The position numbers and the translations under genes were made by a program. Source: Phymatolithon calcareum (taxonomy: Eukaryota > Rhodophyta > Florideophyceae > Hapalidiales). From it: a DNA stretch of 64,000 nucleotides. The notes beneath the pieces are model-generated. The model saw only the letters and a list, made by a program, of their open reading frames with translations, was not told where the DNA came from and did not search any database. Shown in pieces: positions 32,940 through 43,449 of the stretch; position 1 is the first letter of the stretch, and each line of letters starts with the position of its first letter. The stretch spans positions 4,402,001 through 4,466,000 of the forward strand of contig OZ345353.1 in assembly GCA_977006965.1 (NCBI GenBank), in the 5' to 3' direction.

Positions 32940-33594
32940 ACACTGGGATTATTCAAGAAATTGCTAAGTATTCAAAATTGTATACAAATATACAAGGCGC
33001 GAGTACAGCCACGCTGAAAGTACGCAATGCACTCAACGTCCCGGACAGAAGACGTAAGAAATTCCATCAAGGGGTAGAACTATCATTCTTCAACCAAGTA
33101 TTCGGACTACAGGCCGAGGAAGGAGGGATAGGCTCTATGTTCCGTGCCGAATCCAAACTGCTCAACATCGCCGAGAAAATTTGGACTTCAAAATGCTGAG
33201 AAGGACCAAGGCGAAAGAACGTATGTCAATGAGCGCCTGAAGGCATGAACAGCAATACAGAAGAAAATATATCTTCGCGATCGGGACCAGGGAGCCTGTT
33301 GATGAATCTCTAAAGAATATCCAAAAAACCTCCTCAGAAACGATACAATCAAACCTTTTTGGCAACGGAAGGAGATCGCTTTCAATCGAATCGGAAAAGC
33401 AAGATTCCACGCGACAAAACAAGAGAATTGCCAACAATCAATAAGTTTCCCAAGGTGAAGCACAGCCACTTCGCTCTTCACTATGCCCGTGGCAGATTCC
33501 ACATATGCGAACAACAAGTATGGCTGACGATTCGGCGCCAGAGTCAGAGAGCATATGGAGCCCCTTCAACTCGCTCTAACACGGTAAGACCTCG
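32940..33594 (+). mobile_element. Non-LTR family A-like fragment (decayed)
   Basis: Several short frames match RT-thumb and C-terminal parts: ELSFFNQVFGLQ (compare TFFFQVFGG at 4.85 kb) and SKIPRDKTRELPTINKFPKVKH (compare RKIPYDKPCEIPPILRFTKVRH). The parts are out of frame with each other. Confidence 0.65.
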
Positions 33595-33900
33595 AAGGAG
33601 AAAAAGATTGGAATCAGAAAAGGTGCTAGATGAGCTCTTAATGCTTAGCAAGACACTCATGTTACGCAAGGAGAACAAAGAAGGCCTATATTGATTCGCA
33701 GAAGGCAAGGCGAAATGTGGTTGAGCCTAAGCCCTAAAAATCCCTTAGATGACTAAGATAGGAATACCTTGGGTCCTAACGTTTCCAGTCCGCCCTTCTG
33801 GTGGACGTCTCGTGAGCTACGCAAAGGTAGGTAGCATCTGAGGAACCATTGCCCATATCTTTGGAAGTCTGCAGGGCCTTCAAATAAACTTGGATTAAAA
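33595..33900 (+). mobile_element. Non-LTR family E, 3' end
   Basis: The sequence KVLDELLMLSKTLMLRKENKEGLY and the downstream FPVRPSGGRLVSY match the minus-strand copy at 53,885-54,235. The final part (ggtagcatctgaggaa ... cttcaaataaacttgg) is the same 3' end as the 155-291 insertion. Confidence 0.65.
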
Positions 33901-33923
33901 AGAGTACAACTGTCCACCACGAA

Positions 33924-34488
33924 TTGTTCATGTTTAAGTCGCTAATTATCCCGAAATGGGAGTATGCGTTACACGTTATTCTAATATTACTCTCGGTAAT
34001 CGAGTCGGCAGAGGGCTTGTACTACAAGAACGTTTTCGGAAAGTATGCCGAACATCGCGGGGACCGAATGCGAGTTCTGTGCCGACTGGGACCACCAAAG
34101 ATGAGGAGACGCCATCAAGCAGAAAGGTTTGAAATATGCCTGGTAAGACAGAGAAAGCGCCTTGAAGAAACAGAAGAGTACTTTGGAAGAGACGAGGACG
34201 TAAAGGAAGCAATGAAGGATATTGAATATCTCAACACTTATGAAGACCTGCGACAAGAACTTCAAAAAGACCAGGGGGGATCTGTGGAAGAGAGAGTAAA
34301 CAATTAATGTATGGGAAAAAGAAGAAGGCAGATCAATGAAGATTCCTATTGAAGGCAAGCTACCAGGGATCCTTTATATAGGAGAAAGAACAACGCGTTT
34401 AAGGTGCCTCAGGTTGACATTCAACCGCGCACCCCTTTGCAGGAAATCAGTATTCCGTGCGTACTGTGGGATTACCTCGGTGATCTTT
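33924..34488 (+). mobile_element. Non-LTR family A fragment
   Basis: An open frame (33,924-34,307) reads KSLIIPKWEYALHV, a charged helix-rich part with RQRKRLEETEEYFGRDED, and then a frameshift into KIPIEGKLPGILYIGERTTRLRCLRLTFNRAPLCRKS. At ~34,488 it stops without its own 3' end and joins family B sequence directly. Confidence 0.78.
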
Positions 34489-35250
34489 CACTGACTGGGA
34501 TGCGTAGCCTACAAGTGGTTGGAGAGATGCAAGCTACTCTTGTCATGGGCAAAGCACTTCGACTTCTTCCGGATACTCCTGTGGCTCGAACAACCCAGGC
34601 AAATGTGTTGAACTCTAGACGAAATATAGCGTCATGGAGGGCCTCGAACACCTACCATCCTGCGGAGAAAAGGATTCTTGCACTCCCACGCAGTGGGATC
34701 CAACCGTCAATCCGGAAGTACCGCTCCAGTAACATGTTTTCAACATTCACGACTCCTATTTCGGCGAAGGATCATTCAGAGGTGAGGGCTGTGACAGAAT
34801 CTTTTATTGTGGAGAGAAATGCAAAACAACCAGGCGATATCGATATATGGAGTGACGGGAGTGTCGGAAAAGTACGACGTGAACTTCTCTGCAACCTGAA
34901 TCATGGAGAACTAATCTTCGTGAAATGGGATAAAGGTTGGTATACTACGACGTTGAGCAAATTCAGCCCCTCTCAGTACCATAACCGCGAAGCAACGAAA
35001 CGTTTTGATTCTCTACACGGCAGCCCGCCAGACATCCTCTTGGCCTAGGACGGTGGAGACGAGTATGCATACTCAATGACGACTATAGCCTCGAAACAAC
35101 GAGTTATCTTGTCCGACAAAGATGGTTACACACTTGATATGTATTATACCATCCTATTCCATATCGGCGGAGCTGGGATTCTGATTTTACGCGGCGAAGA
35201 AACTGCTATGAAAGAATCGCCGGCCAGCGCAAAACGAGGCCTACGTTCAA
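34489..35250 (+). mobile_element. Non-LTR family B: thumb, DGS strand, Tudor-like insert
   Basis: An open frame continues from ctgactgggatgcgtagc (also at 39,998) through a thumb-like region into DIDIWSDGSVGKV (DGS at 34,854-34,862), the usual start of RNase H with its first catalytic Asp. Instead of the next RNase H strand, FVKWDKGWYTTTLSKFSP and PDILLA-DGGDEYAYS follow. Only then, after a TAG at 35,046, come QRVILSDKDGYTLDMY and IGGAGILILRGEETAM. The rest of RNase H is missing; the copy ends where the Uma2 gene's 3' end begins. Confidence 0.82.
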
Positions 35251-36360
35251 TCATTCAATATTATATTCGCCTGGCCTCACCCGCTTCTTCACTGGAGAGT
35301 TAGTAGAGCTGGAGGGCTGTTTCCGTTGGGAATTTGTTCGACTGCTGTTTCTTTTTCTCCCGGAAAGCCCTCGACGTGAACCTGTTTTTCTCGTACCGTT
35401 CACGGGACTAGAACTGCTTGGACTAACAGAACCCCCGAGCTCCTTTGTTCTACTTTTGTAGTGCTTCCTTCTCCTGCGCTCTTCCGCTAGGGAAGCTTCG
35501 GATTTCTTTCGGGCAGCTTCAGATTCCTTTCGGAGAGCTTCTGATCTCGCTAGAGCAGCTTCTAATTTCGATAGGGTAGCTTGTTCCTTTTCTTGGTTAC
35601 TTGAAGATGCTGCTCTTACGTCAGATGGATTCAGAAGCCGTGATGCTGTCACACCTTCGAGATATGGGCACAGGACGTATTGGTTCTCTTTGAATACTTT
35701 TGTCACATATCTGCCGTTCTTGAGAGTGTTCACATGTACAGCTGCATCTTCTCCACGATGCGGCACGTCGCGATCTATGATGAGGTAGTGCCGGATACCA
35801 GCATTCTCGTACTCTTTCAGCTTGGCAACAAGGTCAACGTCGCGATTTTTGCTCGTTACTTCCGCGACAAAAATCGGCGGGCGATCTGCTGGAAACGTAA
35901 TAGTGCGATTGGGCGAACCTTCAGAAGAACGTGCCGTAACAGCAAGATCGGGAACGCGATAGATTCCTTTTCCACGACATGATACGGCTACCGAAGCGTC
36001 TTGAACAGTGCATAATTTTAGCTTTTCAGCGCGAATGTGTTCGCTTATGATGTCCTGCAAGGAGACAATAACATTGACGTGATTAGAATCGGGCATCGGG
36101 CGCGCTACCAGAACGCCATCCACGAGGTCGTAGGAGCCGTAATCGGAGGGAATATCGACGTAGTGCGCAAGCGTGCACGTCTTAAGGTGCAGAGATCCGT
36201 GTACTTGTGAAGCACTCTCAAGGAGGGCGTTGAGCATGCGGTCTTGGTCCGGTGGTGCTTGAGGAAACGGGGATTCGAAAATTTTCTCTTCGTTAGATTG
36301 AGGTGGCGCGTGTTCCTCCGTGTTATCAGGAGAACGGCTTTCCACTCTGTGAGGCGCCAT
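35251..36360 (-). CDS. Uma2-family PD-(D/E)XK nuclease-like protein with coiled-coil basic tail (369 aa)
   Basis: I chose the ATG at 36,360 (MAPHRVESRS); a 72-codon upstream extension to ATG 36,576 is possible but looks less protein-like. Residues ~60-235 fit the Uma2/DUF820 fold: YDLVDGVLVARPMPDSNHV, VPDLAVTA (D138), PPIFVAEVTSKNRDVD (E167, K171) and KLKEYENAGIRHYLIIDR. These are the metal-binding residues of a restriction-endonuclease-like site. A coiled coil follows (~256-305, LEAALARSEALRKESEAARKK), then a Ser/Arg/Lys-rich tail that may bind DNA or act in nuclear import. Uma2 proteins abound in cyanobacteria; presence here suggests transfer. Their true function is not established. The gene is intact while the flanks are transposons. 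Confidence 0.82.
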   Translation of the reverse strand: MAPHRVESRSPDNTEEHAPPQSNEEKIFESPFPQAPPDQDRMLNALLESASQVHGSLHLKTCTLAHYVDIPSDYGSYDLVDGVLVARPMPDSNHVNVIVSLQDIISEHIRAEKLKLCTVQDASVAVSCRGKGIYRVPDLAVTARSSEGSPNRTITFPADRPPIFVAEVTSKNRDVDLVAKLKEYENAGIRHYLIIDRDVPHRGEDAAVHVNTLKNGRYVTKVFKENQYVLCPYLEGVTASRLLNPSDVRAASSSNQEKEQATLSKLEAALARSEALRKESEAARKKSEASLAEERRRRKHYKSRTKELGGSVSPSSSSPVNGTRKTGSRRGLSGRKRNSSRTNSQRKQPSSSTNSPVKKRVRPGEYNIE

Positions 36361-36579
36361 GGTGGACACAGAAAGATGCGACCGGTGTAGGGTGTAGCGT
36401 GTGGACGAGGGGAGGGGACAAAGATAAGTTAGGGTTTGTACTTCAGTGCTCCTCTGAACTGATCTCGATCGTGGGCGATGAGACCTGGCGGCCGAAGTAG
36501 GTTGACACGTTTCAAGCGAGCCTCCATACACCGCATTCATACACTTACAAAACGCGGTTGTAGACCCAAGTGTCATTAT

Positions 36580-36622
36580 GGGCTATTTTGATTCAATTGA
36601 ATAATGCAATTGAATCAAGCCC
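36580..36622. repeat. Inverted repeat upstream of the Uma2 gene
   Basis: Exact 12-base arms ttgattcaattg (36,588-36,599) and caattgaatcaa (36,607-36,618) flank a 7-base loop, with outer gggct/agccc pairing across a small bulge. It lies ~230 bases upstream of the chosen ATG. Confidence 0.85.
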
Positions 36623-37624
36623 ATCATCGTTTGCAGTAGTGATGATTAATATTGAAAACGATGCCAAATGACGAAAACAAGTGGACGTGTTTTCGCAGAC
36701 TCGAAAATTGAAAATGAGGAAATACCTTAGTATGATATTCCGATTGTAATCAGAAATATTGTTTCGTAAATAATAAATCTGGAATTGTGCAAGAGGATGC
36801 GCATCGTGATATTTCGAACGCCAATAAGGCAGCGAGAGTGCGGGCGGGCCGGGAGGACAGCGGCCGCTGTCGCCGCGCTACGTGTCCAGAGCGCAGCGTT
36901 CTGCTATAGCGAGCGTGACGAGGTTTATGGCGTTGACGAAGAGGAGAAGAGGATACTAGGTGAGAAAGTCTGTGTCTCCTTTTGAAATTGCCGTTTTCAA
37001 CAGTTGTCGCATCAGCCCGAATTAGAGTTCCCTTGTGTGCTAATAGTAGAGACAGTGTTCTTGGCCATCCATAATATTCAGTACAGACGATTCCAACTTC
37101 CTCAACATCGCGGTGTCGCGCAACGAAGATTCTAAACCGAATAGTTTTCTTTCACCTCGGCTTATCGGAGAAAAAACGTTATATCGGAGATAAACCGATG
37201 CATCCGCGATAAACCTTCCCATCAGACATGAACGACTGTTCCATTCCCCTCCCTGCCCGCCCGCACGCAGCCTGTCGAGGGTCACTGTGGCCCCCCCTCG
37301 CGTATGCGGCCCACAGAGTCTGCCTGGGTGCTGTGTTACCCCACACACACGCATTTGGGAGCTACTGCACTGGGTTTTCCTTATAGCCCTATTATGAAAA
37401 TACCCGAAAATGTAGCCCAAATTGTGCGTGTTAAATCCTGCCGCGCCCCACCCGCTTTGCCGGTTCCATATGCAATGGACATTTCCCACTCCGGTCGCCC
37501 AATGCGCAAATTCTTGCGCGCACGCCGCAATGCGCTTCGCGACAAAGTCTCGTCCAACTACAAAGCTGCTGAATGCCGCCTTCATCACCCAAGTTCCGAA
37601 AAACTCAGCTCCATTGCGTCAGAT
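36623..37624. other. No recognised gene
   Basis: Overlapping open stretches on both strands (up to 182 codons at 37,040-37,588, -) have no recognisable motif. I cannot decide whether any is coding. Confidence 0.4.
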
Positions 37625-37767
37625 GAACGCGAGATCACTCTTTGGCGACGTACATGGACGAGACGTGAAAGCCGCAGTCGAATTTGCAAATGATAAGATA
37701 GAATTTAAGAAACATAGACCCTAGAAGCGCTGCAAGCCTAATTCGGGAAAAGGAAAAATGAATGAAC
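37625..37767 (+). mobile_element. Non-LTR family C, 3' end with ATGA tail
   Basis: SLFGDVHGRDVKAAVEFAND and EFKKHRP match LIFGDVPGGEVKAAAELAND and QWKKLRP at 51,650-51,792. Both end in ggaaaaatgaatgaac / ggcaaaatgaatgaatg, a short tetranucleotide tail. The stretch 37,768-38,045 shows nothing recognisable. Confidence 0.7.
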
Positions 37768-38045
37768 AGGGTCAGGACAGTGAAGTCTTTCTCTGTTCCC
37801 CGCAAACAGCGCACAGTGCTGAGGCTCTTCGCTAGCTAGTAGGTTCGCAGTTGAAATCCACCGCGAAACCAGTGGTACCAACTGCGGGAATGCAATGACT
37901 GAATGTCGCTCCCGCTGCTTCGCGACCGTACGTCTCGCAACTGGGGTGACGATGCTTGTTGTGCCCTCTGGAGTGATCTGTAAGGGCAAATCGGGAGTGT
38001 GATTCACGGGCATAAATTCCTTGTTCTTCGCTTCGTTTGTAATAC

Positions 38046-38629
38046 TGTTAAATATATGTCGAGACACGGAGACTCTGCGTCTCAAGGCCCTGCAGTCGTA
38101 CTGCACGCCGCAACAGCACCGTTTTGTCGCAGACGTGCGCCACAGCGACCCGGAAGAGTACCACGTACGTTTACTACGCAACCCTGGGTTGCTTCTTTGT
38201 CCAACCTTGGACTCGACCGTGAGGGACTCAGTTCAACGAGATTTGAGTAAAGAGTATGTCGTGTTTACTTCCTTACCGCGCAACCTCGCCCGGTCCCCCC
38301 TTTTTCTCCTCCTGAGATCCACTACTTTTCCCCCTTTTTATTCCTCAAAACTAATCCTAATCTCCCAACTCGTTTCTGGTAATTGCGTGTCGACCCCGAC
38401 TGCCGAGTATATTACCAACAACCAGTAATACGCTTTGTAATAGTTTGAATACGAGTCTTGTCCCCACAATTCGTATTCCTCTCAGCAGTGTGTGGGCCCT
38501 CCACACGGGTCTGTGGCTCTTCCACAGAGATCATCTTTCTACTTACTTTCAATACACTATCCAAGCAACCAAGCCATACAGGAAAACAATTAAACTGCAC
38601 AAACAAACAAATACCACGAGGATTTCACA
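38046..38629 (-). mobile_element. Solo LTR, inverted orientation (584 bp)
   Basis: The reverse complement runs from TGTGAAATCC to TATTTAACA like the other LTRs. Flanking pentamers are aatac (38,041-38,045) and agtac (38,630-38,634), four of five identical. The minisatellite is reduced to one or two units. Confidence 0.85.
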
Positions 38630-39368
38630 AGTACATAATATAGAGAGTGCTATGCTCTGATTAAAGGTAGTTGTTTGGATTTTGGCTGGACTGCTTGCAT
38701 CGCCGCACACGCAAGTGCGACTGTGCGGCCCTTCGACCACGCAGATTGGAGTCCTCCCAACCTTCCGGACTGAAACTTTTTCGCCACACAAGCCCTGTCG
38801 ATGACAATCGCGCGCAAGTTCCCTTTTTCTATTTTCGTGGGCCTTTCTCGAGGTCGACGGCCAGCAAAAGTTGCCGACGAAGACGATGTCGAAGATGTAC
38901 ACGAATATTCTGTCTCTTGTCACTTGGGTTTTGTTGTCTTGTCTCTCTTTCCTCCTTTTCTGTCTAGTCTCTCCCCCTATTTCTTGTCTCTCGCCTCTCC
39001 TCCTCTATTCTCACCCATGTGGTGTCTGCTTCTTTTGGGAATGGCTCGACAATGAACTTCCTGCTTGCATCAGTGGATGCCAAGCAATTAGGGGATTCAT
39101 AGCCCCACCGGAGGGAGAAACTATATTATCTCAGCAATTATAGTTCACCGCATGAATCGTCGATGCTTCTTGTGTGGCAAACTCATGCTATGTAACAAAC
39201 ATCAACACATGGGTAGAGCGCCGGTAGAGTGACGAATTTGTATATGTGCCTGCCTTGGCGGTCGTACCATTGAAGTGCGCAATCTTCTTCCGCGGCCGGA
39301 AATGTTTGCAATGCCTGCGGTGCGAAAGAGCATGATATATCAACTGACTGCCTGATGTATCTGAATTC
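38630..39368. other. No recognised gene
   Basis: A T/C-rich stretch (38,930-39,020) gives open frames of hydrophobic residues that I regard as compositional. No motif or repeat is seen between the two LTRs. Confidence 0.4.
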
Positions 39369-39966
39369 TGTGAAACCCTCGTGGTATTTGTTCGTTTGTC
39401 TAGTTTGATTGTTTTTCTGTATGGCATGATTGCTTCGACGGTGTATTGAAAGTAAGCCGAAATATGATCTCTGTGGAGGGGCCACAGACCACTGTGGAAT
39501 CCCTGAAGAATGGCCACAGAACCATGTGGAGGGGCCACACAGTGCTGAGAGGCACGCGACTCATATTCAAACTATTACAAAGCATATTACTGGTTGTTGG
39601 TAATTTAAGCCGCAGTGGAAGTCCACACGCAATTACTAGAAACGAGTTGGGAGATTAAAATTAGTTTTGGGGAATATAAAAAGGGGATGAGTAGTGGATC
39701 TCAAAGAGAAAAAAGGGGGGAACGCGCGAGGTCGCGCGGTAAAGAAGTAAACACGATATAGTCTTTACTTGAATCTCGTGGAACTGAGTCCCTCACGGTC
39801 GAGTCCAAGGTTGGACAAAGAAGCAACCCAGGGTTGCGTAGCAAACGTACGTGTTATTCTTCGTCGCCGTGGCGCGCGTCTGCGAGAAAACGGTGCTGTT
39901 GTGGGCTGCAGTAAGTCTGCAGGGTCTTGAGACGCAGAGTCTCCGTGTCTCAGCGTATATTCCACA
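39369..39966 (+). mobile_element. Solo LTR, 598 bp, TSD AATTC
   Basis: It has TGTGAAACCC at the start and TATTCCACA at the end, with aattc on both sides (39,364-39,368 and 39,967-39,971). It is more diverged than the 16.4- and 28.2-kb copies, so it is an older insertion. Confidence 0.9.
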
Positions 39967-39994
39967 AATTCTTCTGAAATTGCAGAGCTGCGGT

Positions 39995-41325
39995 CACTGA
40001 CTGGGATGCGTAGCCTGCGAGTTATTAGAGAGATGCAAGCTACTCTTGTCATGGGCAAAGCACTTTGACTTCTACCGGACAATCCTGTTCTCGCACAACC
40101 CAGACAAATGTGTTGAACTCTAGTCGCAACGTAGGATCGTGGAGGAACTCGAGCACCTACCATCTGGCGGAGAAAGGGATCCTTTCACTCACACGCAATG
40201 GGATTCAACCACCAATTCAGCACGACAGCTTCATTAACAGGTTTTCAACCTTCACGATTCCTGTTTCGGCGAAGGATGATTCACAGGAGAAGCCTACCGC
40301 GACAGAAGCTTTTCTTCTAGAGCGAAATGCAGCACAACCAGCCGATGTCGAAATATGGACGGACGGAAGAGTCCGAAAAGTACCACATGAATTTGTCTGC
40401 GACCTGAATCATGGAAAAAGAATCTCCGAGGAAGGGAATATAGGTTGGTATACTGCGACATTGAGCAAATTCAGCCCCTCTCGTGCCAGAACTGCGAAGC
40501 ACTAAAACGTTTTGATTCACGACACGGCAGGCTCCCAGACATCCTCTTGGCCTACGACAACGGAGACGAGCATTCATACTCAACGACCACGACGGCCTCG
40601 AAACAACTTGTTATTGTGTGCGGAAGATGGTGTCCCACTCGACATGTATAGTACAATCCCATTCCAGGTCGGCTGAGCTGGGATTCTGATTTTGCGCGTG
40701 GAAGAAACTGTTGTGGAAGAAGCTCTGACCGGTGGGCTGTCGGCTCTTCATTCGACGCGGAGGCATTTGCCGCCGTATATGCCTTCAAGGTAACGTTAAC
40801 GCTACAACTTTCCCGCGGCAGCACTATCAGATGGTTCACTGACAGCCGTAGCTGCATGGACGCGCTCAACGGGCAACCACGGATGTTTGGTTACATGGTC
40901 CGGAATCAATGGAACAGTTTGGAACAGTTATTCTCACGCGAGGTTCATATAGAGTGTGTTTAGATACCGAGTCACTTCGGCTTTGCAAAGAATGATGCTC
41001 CTGATGAACTTGCGCCGTGGGGAATTTCGGAATCGAGACTGGCGCTGTACTAAGCGATACCTTCAATTTTGGAAGCGGCAAGATCCATCATCAAACCGCC
41101 CTGTAGAAGCAAACCATTTACCCTTCTAACGCTTTCAAAAGATATGAACATCACGCAGAGACTTGCAGAAGTGGTACTACACCTGCTCACAGTGAACTGC
41201 AGCCTTATTGTGGCAAGCTTTCACCATGTACAAGGCGAGGATGAACTGCTTCTCTGCGACCCAGTATGCAAGACGTGCCCGTATGGCGTGAAGGAGACAG
41301 TGTTTTGTGAAATTAGTGGCCGGTG
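39995..41325 (+). mobile_element. Non-LTR family B, longest copy by content (frameshifted)
   Basis: This copy spans the whole B arrangement in broken frames. It has a thumb, then DVEIWTDGRVRKV (DG at 40,362-40,367), then GWYTATLSKFSPS and ILLAYDNGDEHSYS. RNase H parts AVGSSFDAEAFAAVYAF, WFTDSRSCMDALNGQP and IPSHFGFAKNDAPDEL follow. The knuckle start CKTCPYGVKETV (~41,270) then changes frame. The same order as in other copies shows the Tudor-like part is a fixed component of the family. Confidence 0.82.
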
Positions 41326-41834
41326 ATTATCAGTGTAAGGACTCACTTTATGCAACAAGTACGAGGGGTCGGTGAAGGATTTTACTACTCGGACCCAAAG
41401 GTGAACTTCAGATTTTTGATAAGAAAATGAAAATATTTCGACAACAGAGAGAAGCAGAGCAAGCACGCACTAGCAAGCCAGCCAAGAATAAACGTCTCCG
41501 TGAAATGTCATAGACACCAGAATAAATTCACGCTGAAGGCGGGACTCATAAATTTCAAGTATCTGCATACTAAGTTTCAAAATTGTACAATATAATATAG
41601 AACTCATGATATTGTAGCATTTTAAGAATTGGAAGTGTCCCCAAAAGGGTTGCGGTTGGTCATTTAAATGCAGAATTGATATGCTTTCTTATATATAAGG
41701 TCAGCTGAGTCCAACTCTAGCTCACGCAATCATGTCCAACTCTCACCCAGAAATTGTTCCCTTGTCTAATCAAAGCATGCCAAAGAGACGAGTACAACAC
41801 GTATCAACCAAGTCTCGGAAAAGGCGTTAATAAT
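41326..41834. other. No recognised gene
   Basis: No motif-bearing frame or shared repeat is seen; the sequence leads into the pogo-like remnant. Confidence 0.4.
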
Positions 41835-42443
41835 ATGGATGCCACATGAAGTGGCCAATTCCGGGAGCCAAGATCGCATTGCTGCGCGTGCTGTGAAGCA
41901 ATTCCGCAGAATTTTCCGAAGATCTTGTGAGAAGTCATCGAACGCCAATAGGACGAATGCACAGCGTTGGTGGAATATGGATGGGGATTTTTGGCCCAGC
42001 TCAAAGCGCTAGAAATCCGTACGAAGACTGTAATATCAAGACGAACACCGGGCGTAACTATGAGACGAGCTCCTGTAAAAGCATTAAGTGGACGCGGACG
42101 CAAGCGGTCCGACTGGGTCGAATATGAGCACAAAATTTTATTGGTTGAATTTGAACAGCTCCATACGGCTGGTGTCAAAATGAGGAAACGTTTACTTCTG
42201 GATATTGCGTTACATACTGTCAATGAGTTGGATTCCCCGTTTCCAGGCTCGTACCTTGATGAGTATTCTTACGGTCTAATCATATCGCACATCAAGGGCC
42301 CGTGGATTGAAGCATTCATGAATCGCTGCAACGTAATTATTCGGAAACAGAGTGGAAATCTTTCGCGGTGTGCAGCACATAGAACATATACGGAGAAACT
42401 CATAGGTCATGGCTGGGACGGAAAAGGGCCTCGTAAAATATAG
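41835..42443 (+). pseudogene. pogo-like transposase N-terminal remnant
   Basis: A first frame (PHEVANSG to SSNANRTNAQRWWN) and, after a frameshift near 41,965, a second open frame (41,967-42,443) with RRTPGVTMRRAPVKALSGRGRKR, EYEHKILLVEFEQLHTAG and GPWIEAFMNRCNVIIRKQSG. This order resembles the DNA-binding half of pogo/CENP-B-type transposases that are numerous in oomycetes. No DDE catalytic domain follows; the frame stops at 42,441. Confidence 0.55.
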
Positions 42444-43125
42444 AAAACATCATTTTATTTCTAGCATCATCAACAGATTTGTACCCCTCAAGTCCGCACA
42501 GCATGGCAGTGCTTCGAATATCGCAAATCATTATTGACAAATGCGCGTATTTCTACTAGGGCACCAGCAGCCGACTGTTGCTCCACGCTAAAATTTTAGA
42601 TCGATTGCCTAAGACTATCGGTAGTCGTTCATAGTAGGAAAGAGTTAAAAACTGATCACTGAAACAGCACTATTGCTTGATCAAGAGATTTTCCAACACG
42701 CAATATTCCAATATTGCTGTTCCCAATACAGGATGCAAGCGCATGACTTAAATTATATATAACTCGTTGACTTGATCATTCGGCGAGCGCGTTGCGCTCT
42801 TCGAACGTTATCAGAGTAATTTTGTAACATGTTGTTCGCATCAAATCAACGTTCCTGTACACTCGTACTCACGGCACACTACCGCCAGCTGCATTCTGGC
42901 ACCATTATCATTTCTTGACTCCAAATAAGCATTCAGGGCACCCGAATTTATATTATCTAATCGCCATCGAATTCGCATACAGGCACTGTATATAAACGGG
43001 TCCATTTCTTCTACTATCGATCTTTTGCAGCAGGCAGACTTTTGTTGCGCACTGAACTGTTTACAGCTATAAATTCCGACTGTCCAACCGTCGAGCGAAT
43101 ACCCAACTCTCTTCAGCACACCGCA
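42444..43125. other. No recognised gene
   Basis: This region is AT-rich with no frame carrying recognisable motifs. A promoter for the 43,126 ORF could lie here but I cannot point to one. Confidence 0.4.
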
Positions 43126-43449
43126 ATGCTGAACTATTCCGTGCATTACGCTTCTGCGACGTTCTCATTGACCCCCCAAGCTGAGATGGAACGCGTGTGT
43201 CGCGTAGCCGCTGCAGTCGCCATGGTCGAGCGCGGTCACCAGAACGGCAGTCGAGTTTCTGTACGCAAGGCCGCTAGTATTTTCGGTCTACCCAAGTCCA
43301 CCGTGCACCGATATGTGCAAGCGAACCGAGGTATCGAAACTCCACGACGTCGCTCCGGAAGCTCAAAGCGCGGTCGTATGGCGCCGCCAAAAAAGTGTGG
43401 CATCCCATTTCTGCTGTCCACGGACGAGCACCCGCCGTACCGCGAATGA
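43126..43449 (+). CDS. psq-type helix-turn-helix ORF (107 aa)
   Basis: The first ATG in frame is 43,126. Residues ~20-65 form a pipsqueak-type helix-turn-helix: VAAAVAMVERGH, then VSVRKAASIFGLPKSTVHRYVQ. Such domains start pogo-family transposases and some transcription factors. The frame ends at TGA 43,447 after a basic stretch (PRRRSGSSKRGR). It is probably a truncated transposase or a domesticated DNA-binding domain. Confidence 0.5.
   Translation: MLNYSVHYASATFSLTPQAEMERVCRVAAAVAMVERGHQNGSRVSVRKAASIFGLPKSTVHRYVQANRGIETPRRRSGSSKRGRMAPPKKCGIPFLLSTDEHPPYRE

Noticed and set aside
35251-36576. Longer Uma2 protein starting at ATG 36,576 (441 aa)
   Set aside because: The extra 72 residues are Ser/Arg/Thr-rich without domain features and cover the likely 5' UTR; the ATG at 36,360 fits better, though the longer form cannot be excluded.
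37040-37588. 182-codon minus-strand ORF as a gene
   Set aside because: Open frames overlap on both strands, no motif is seen and composition is inconsistent; not enough support.
38871-39055. Hydrophobic membrane-protein-like ORFs
   Set aside because: They come from a pyrimidine-rich tract read in several frames; no start context or conservation is visible.
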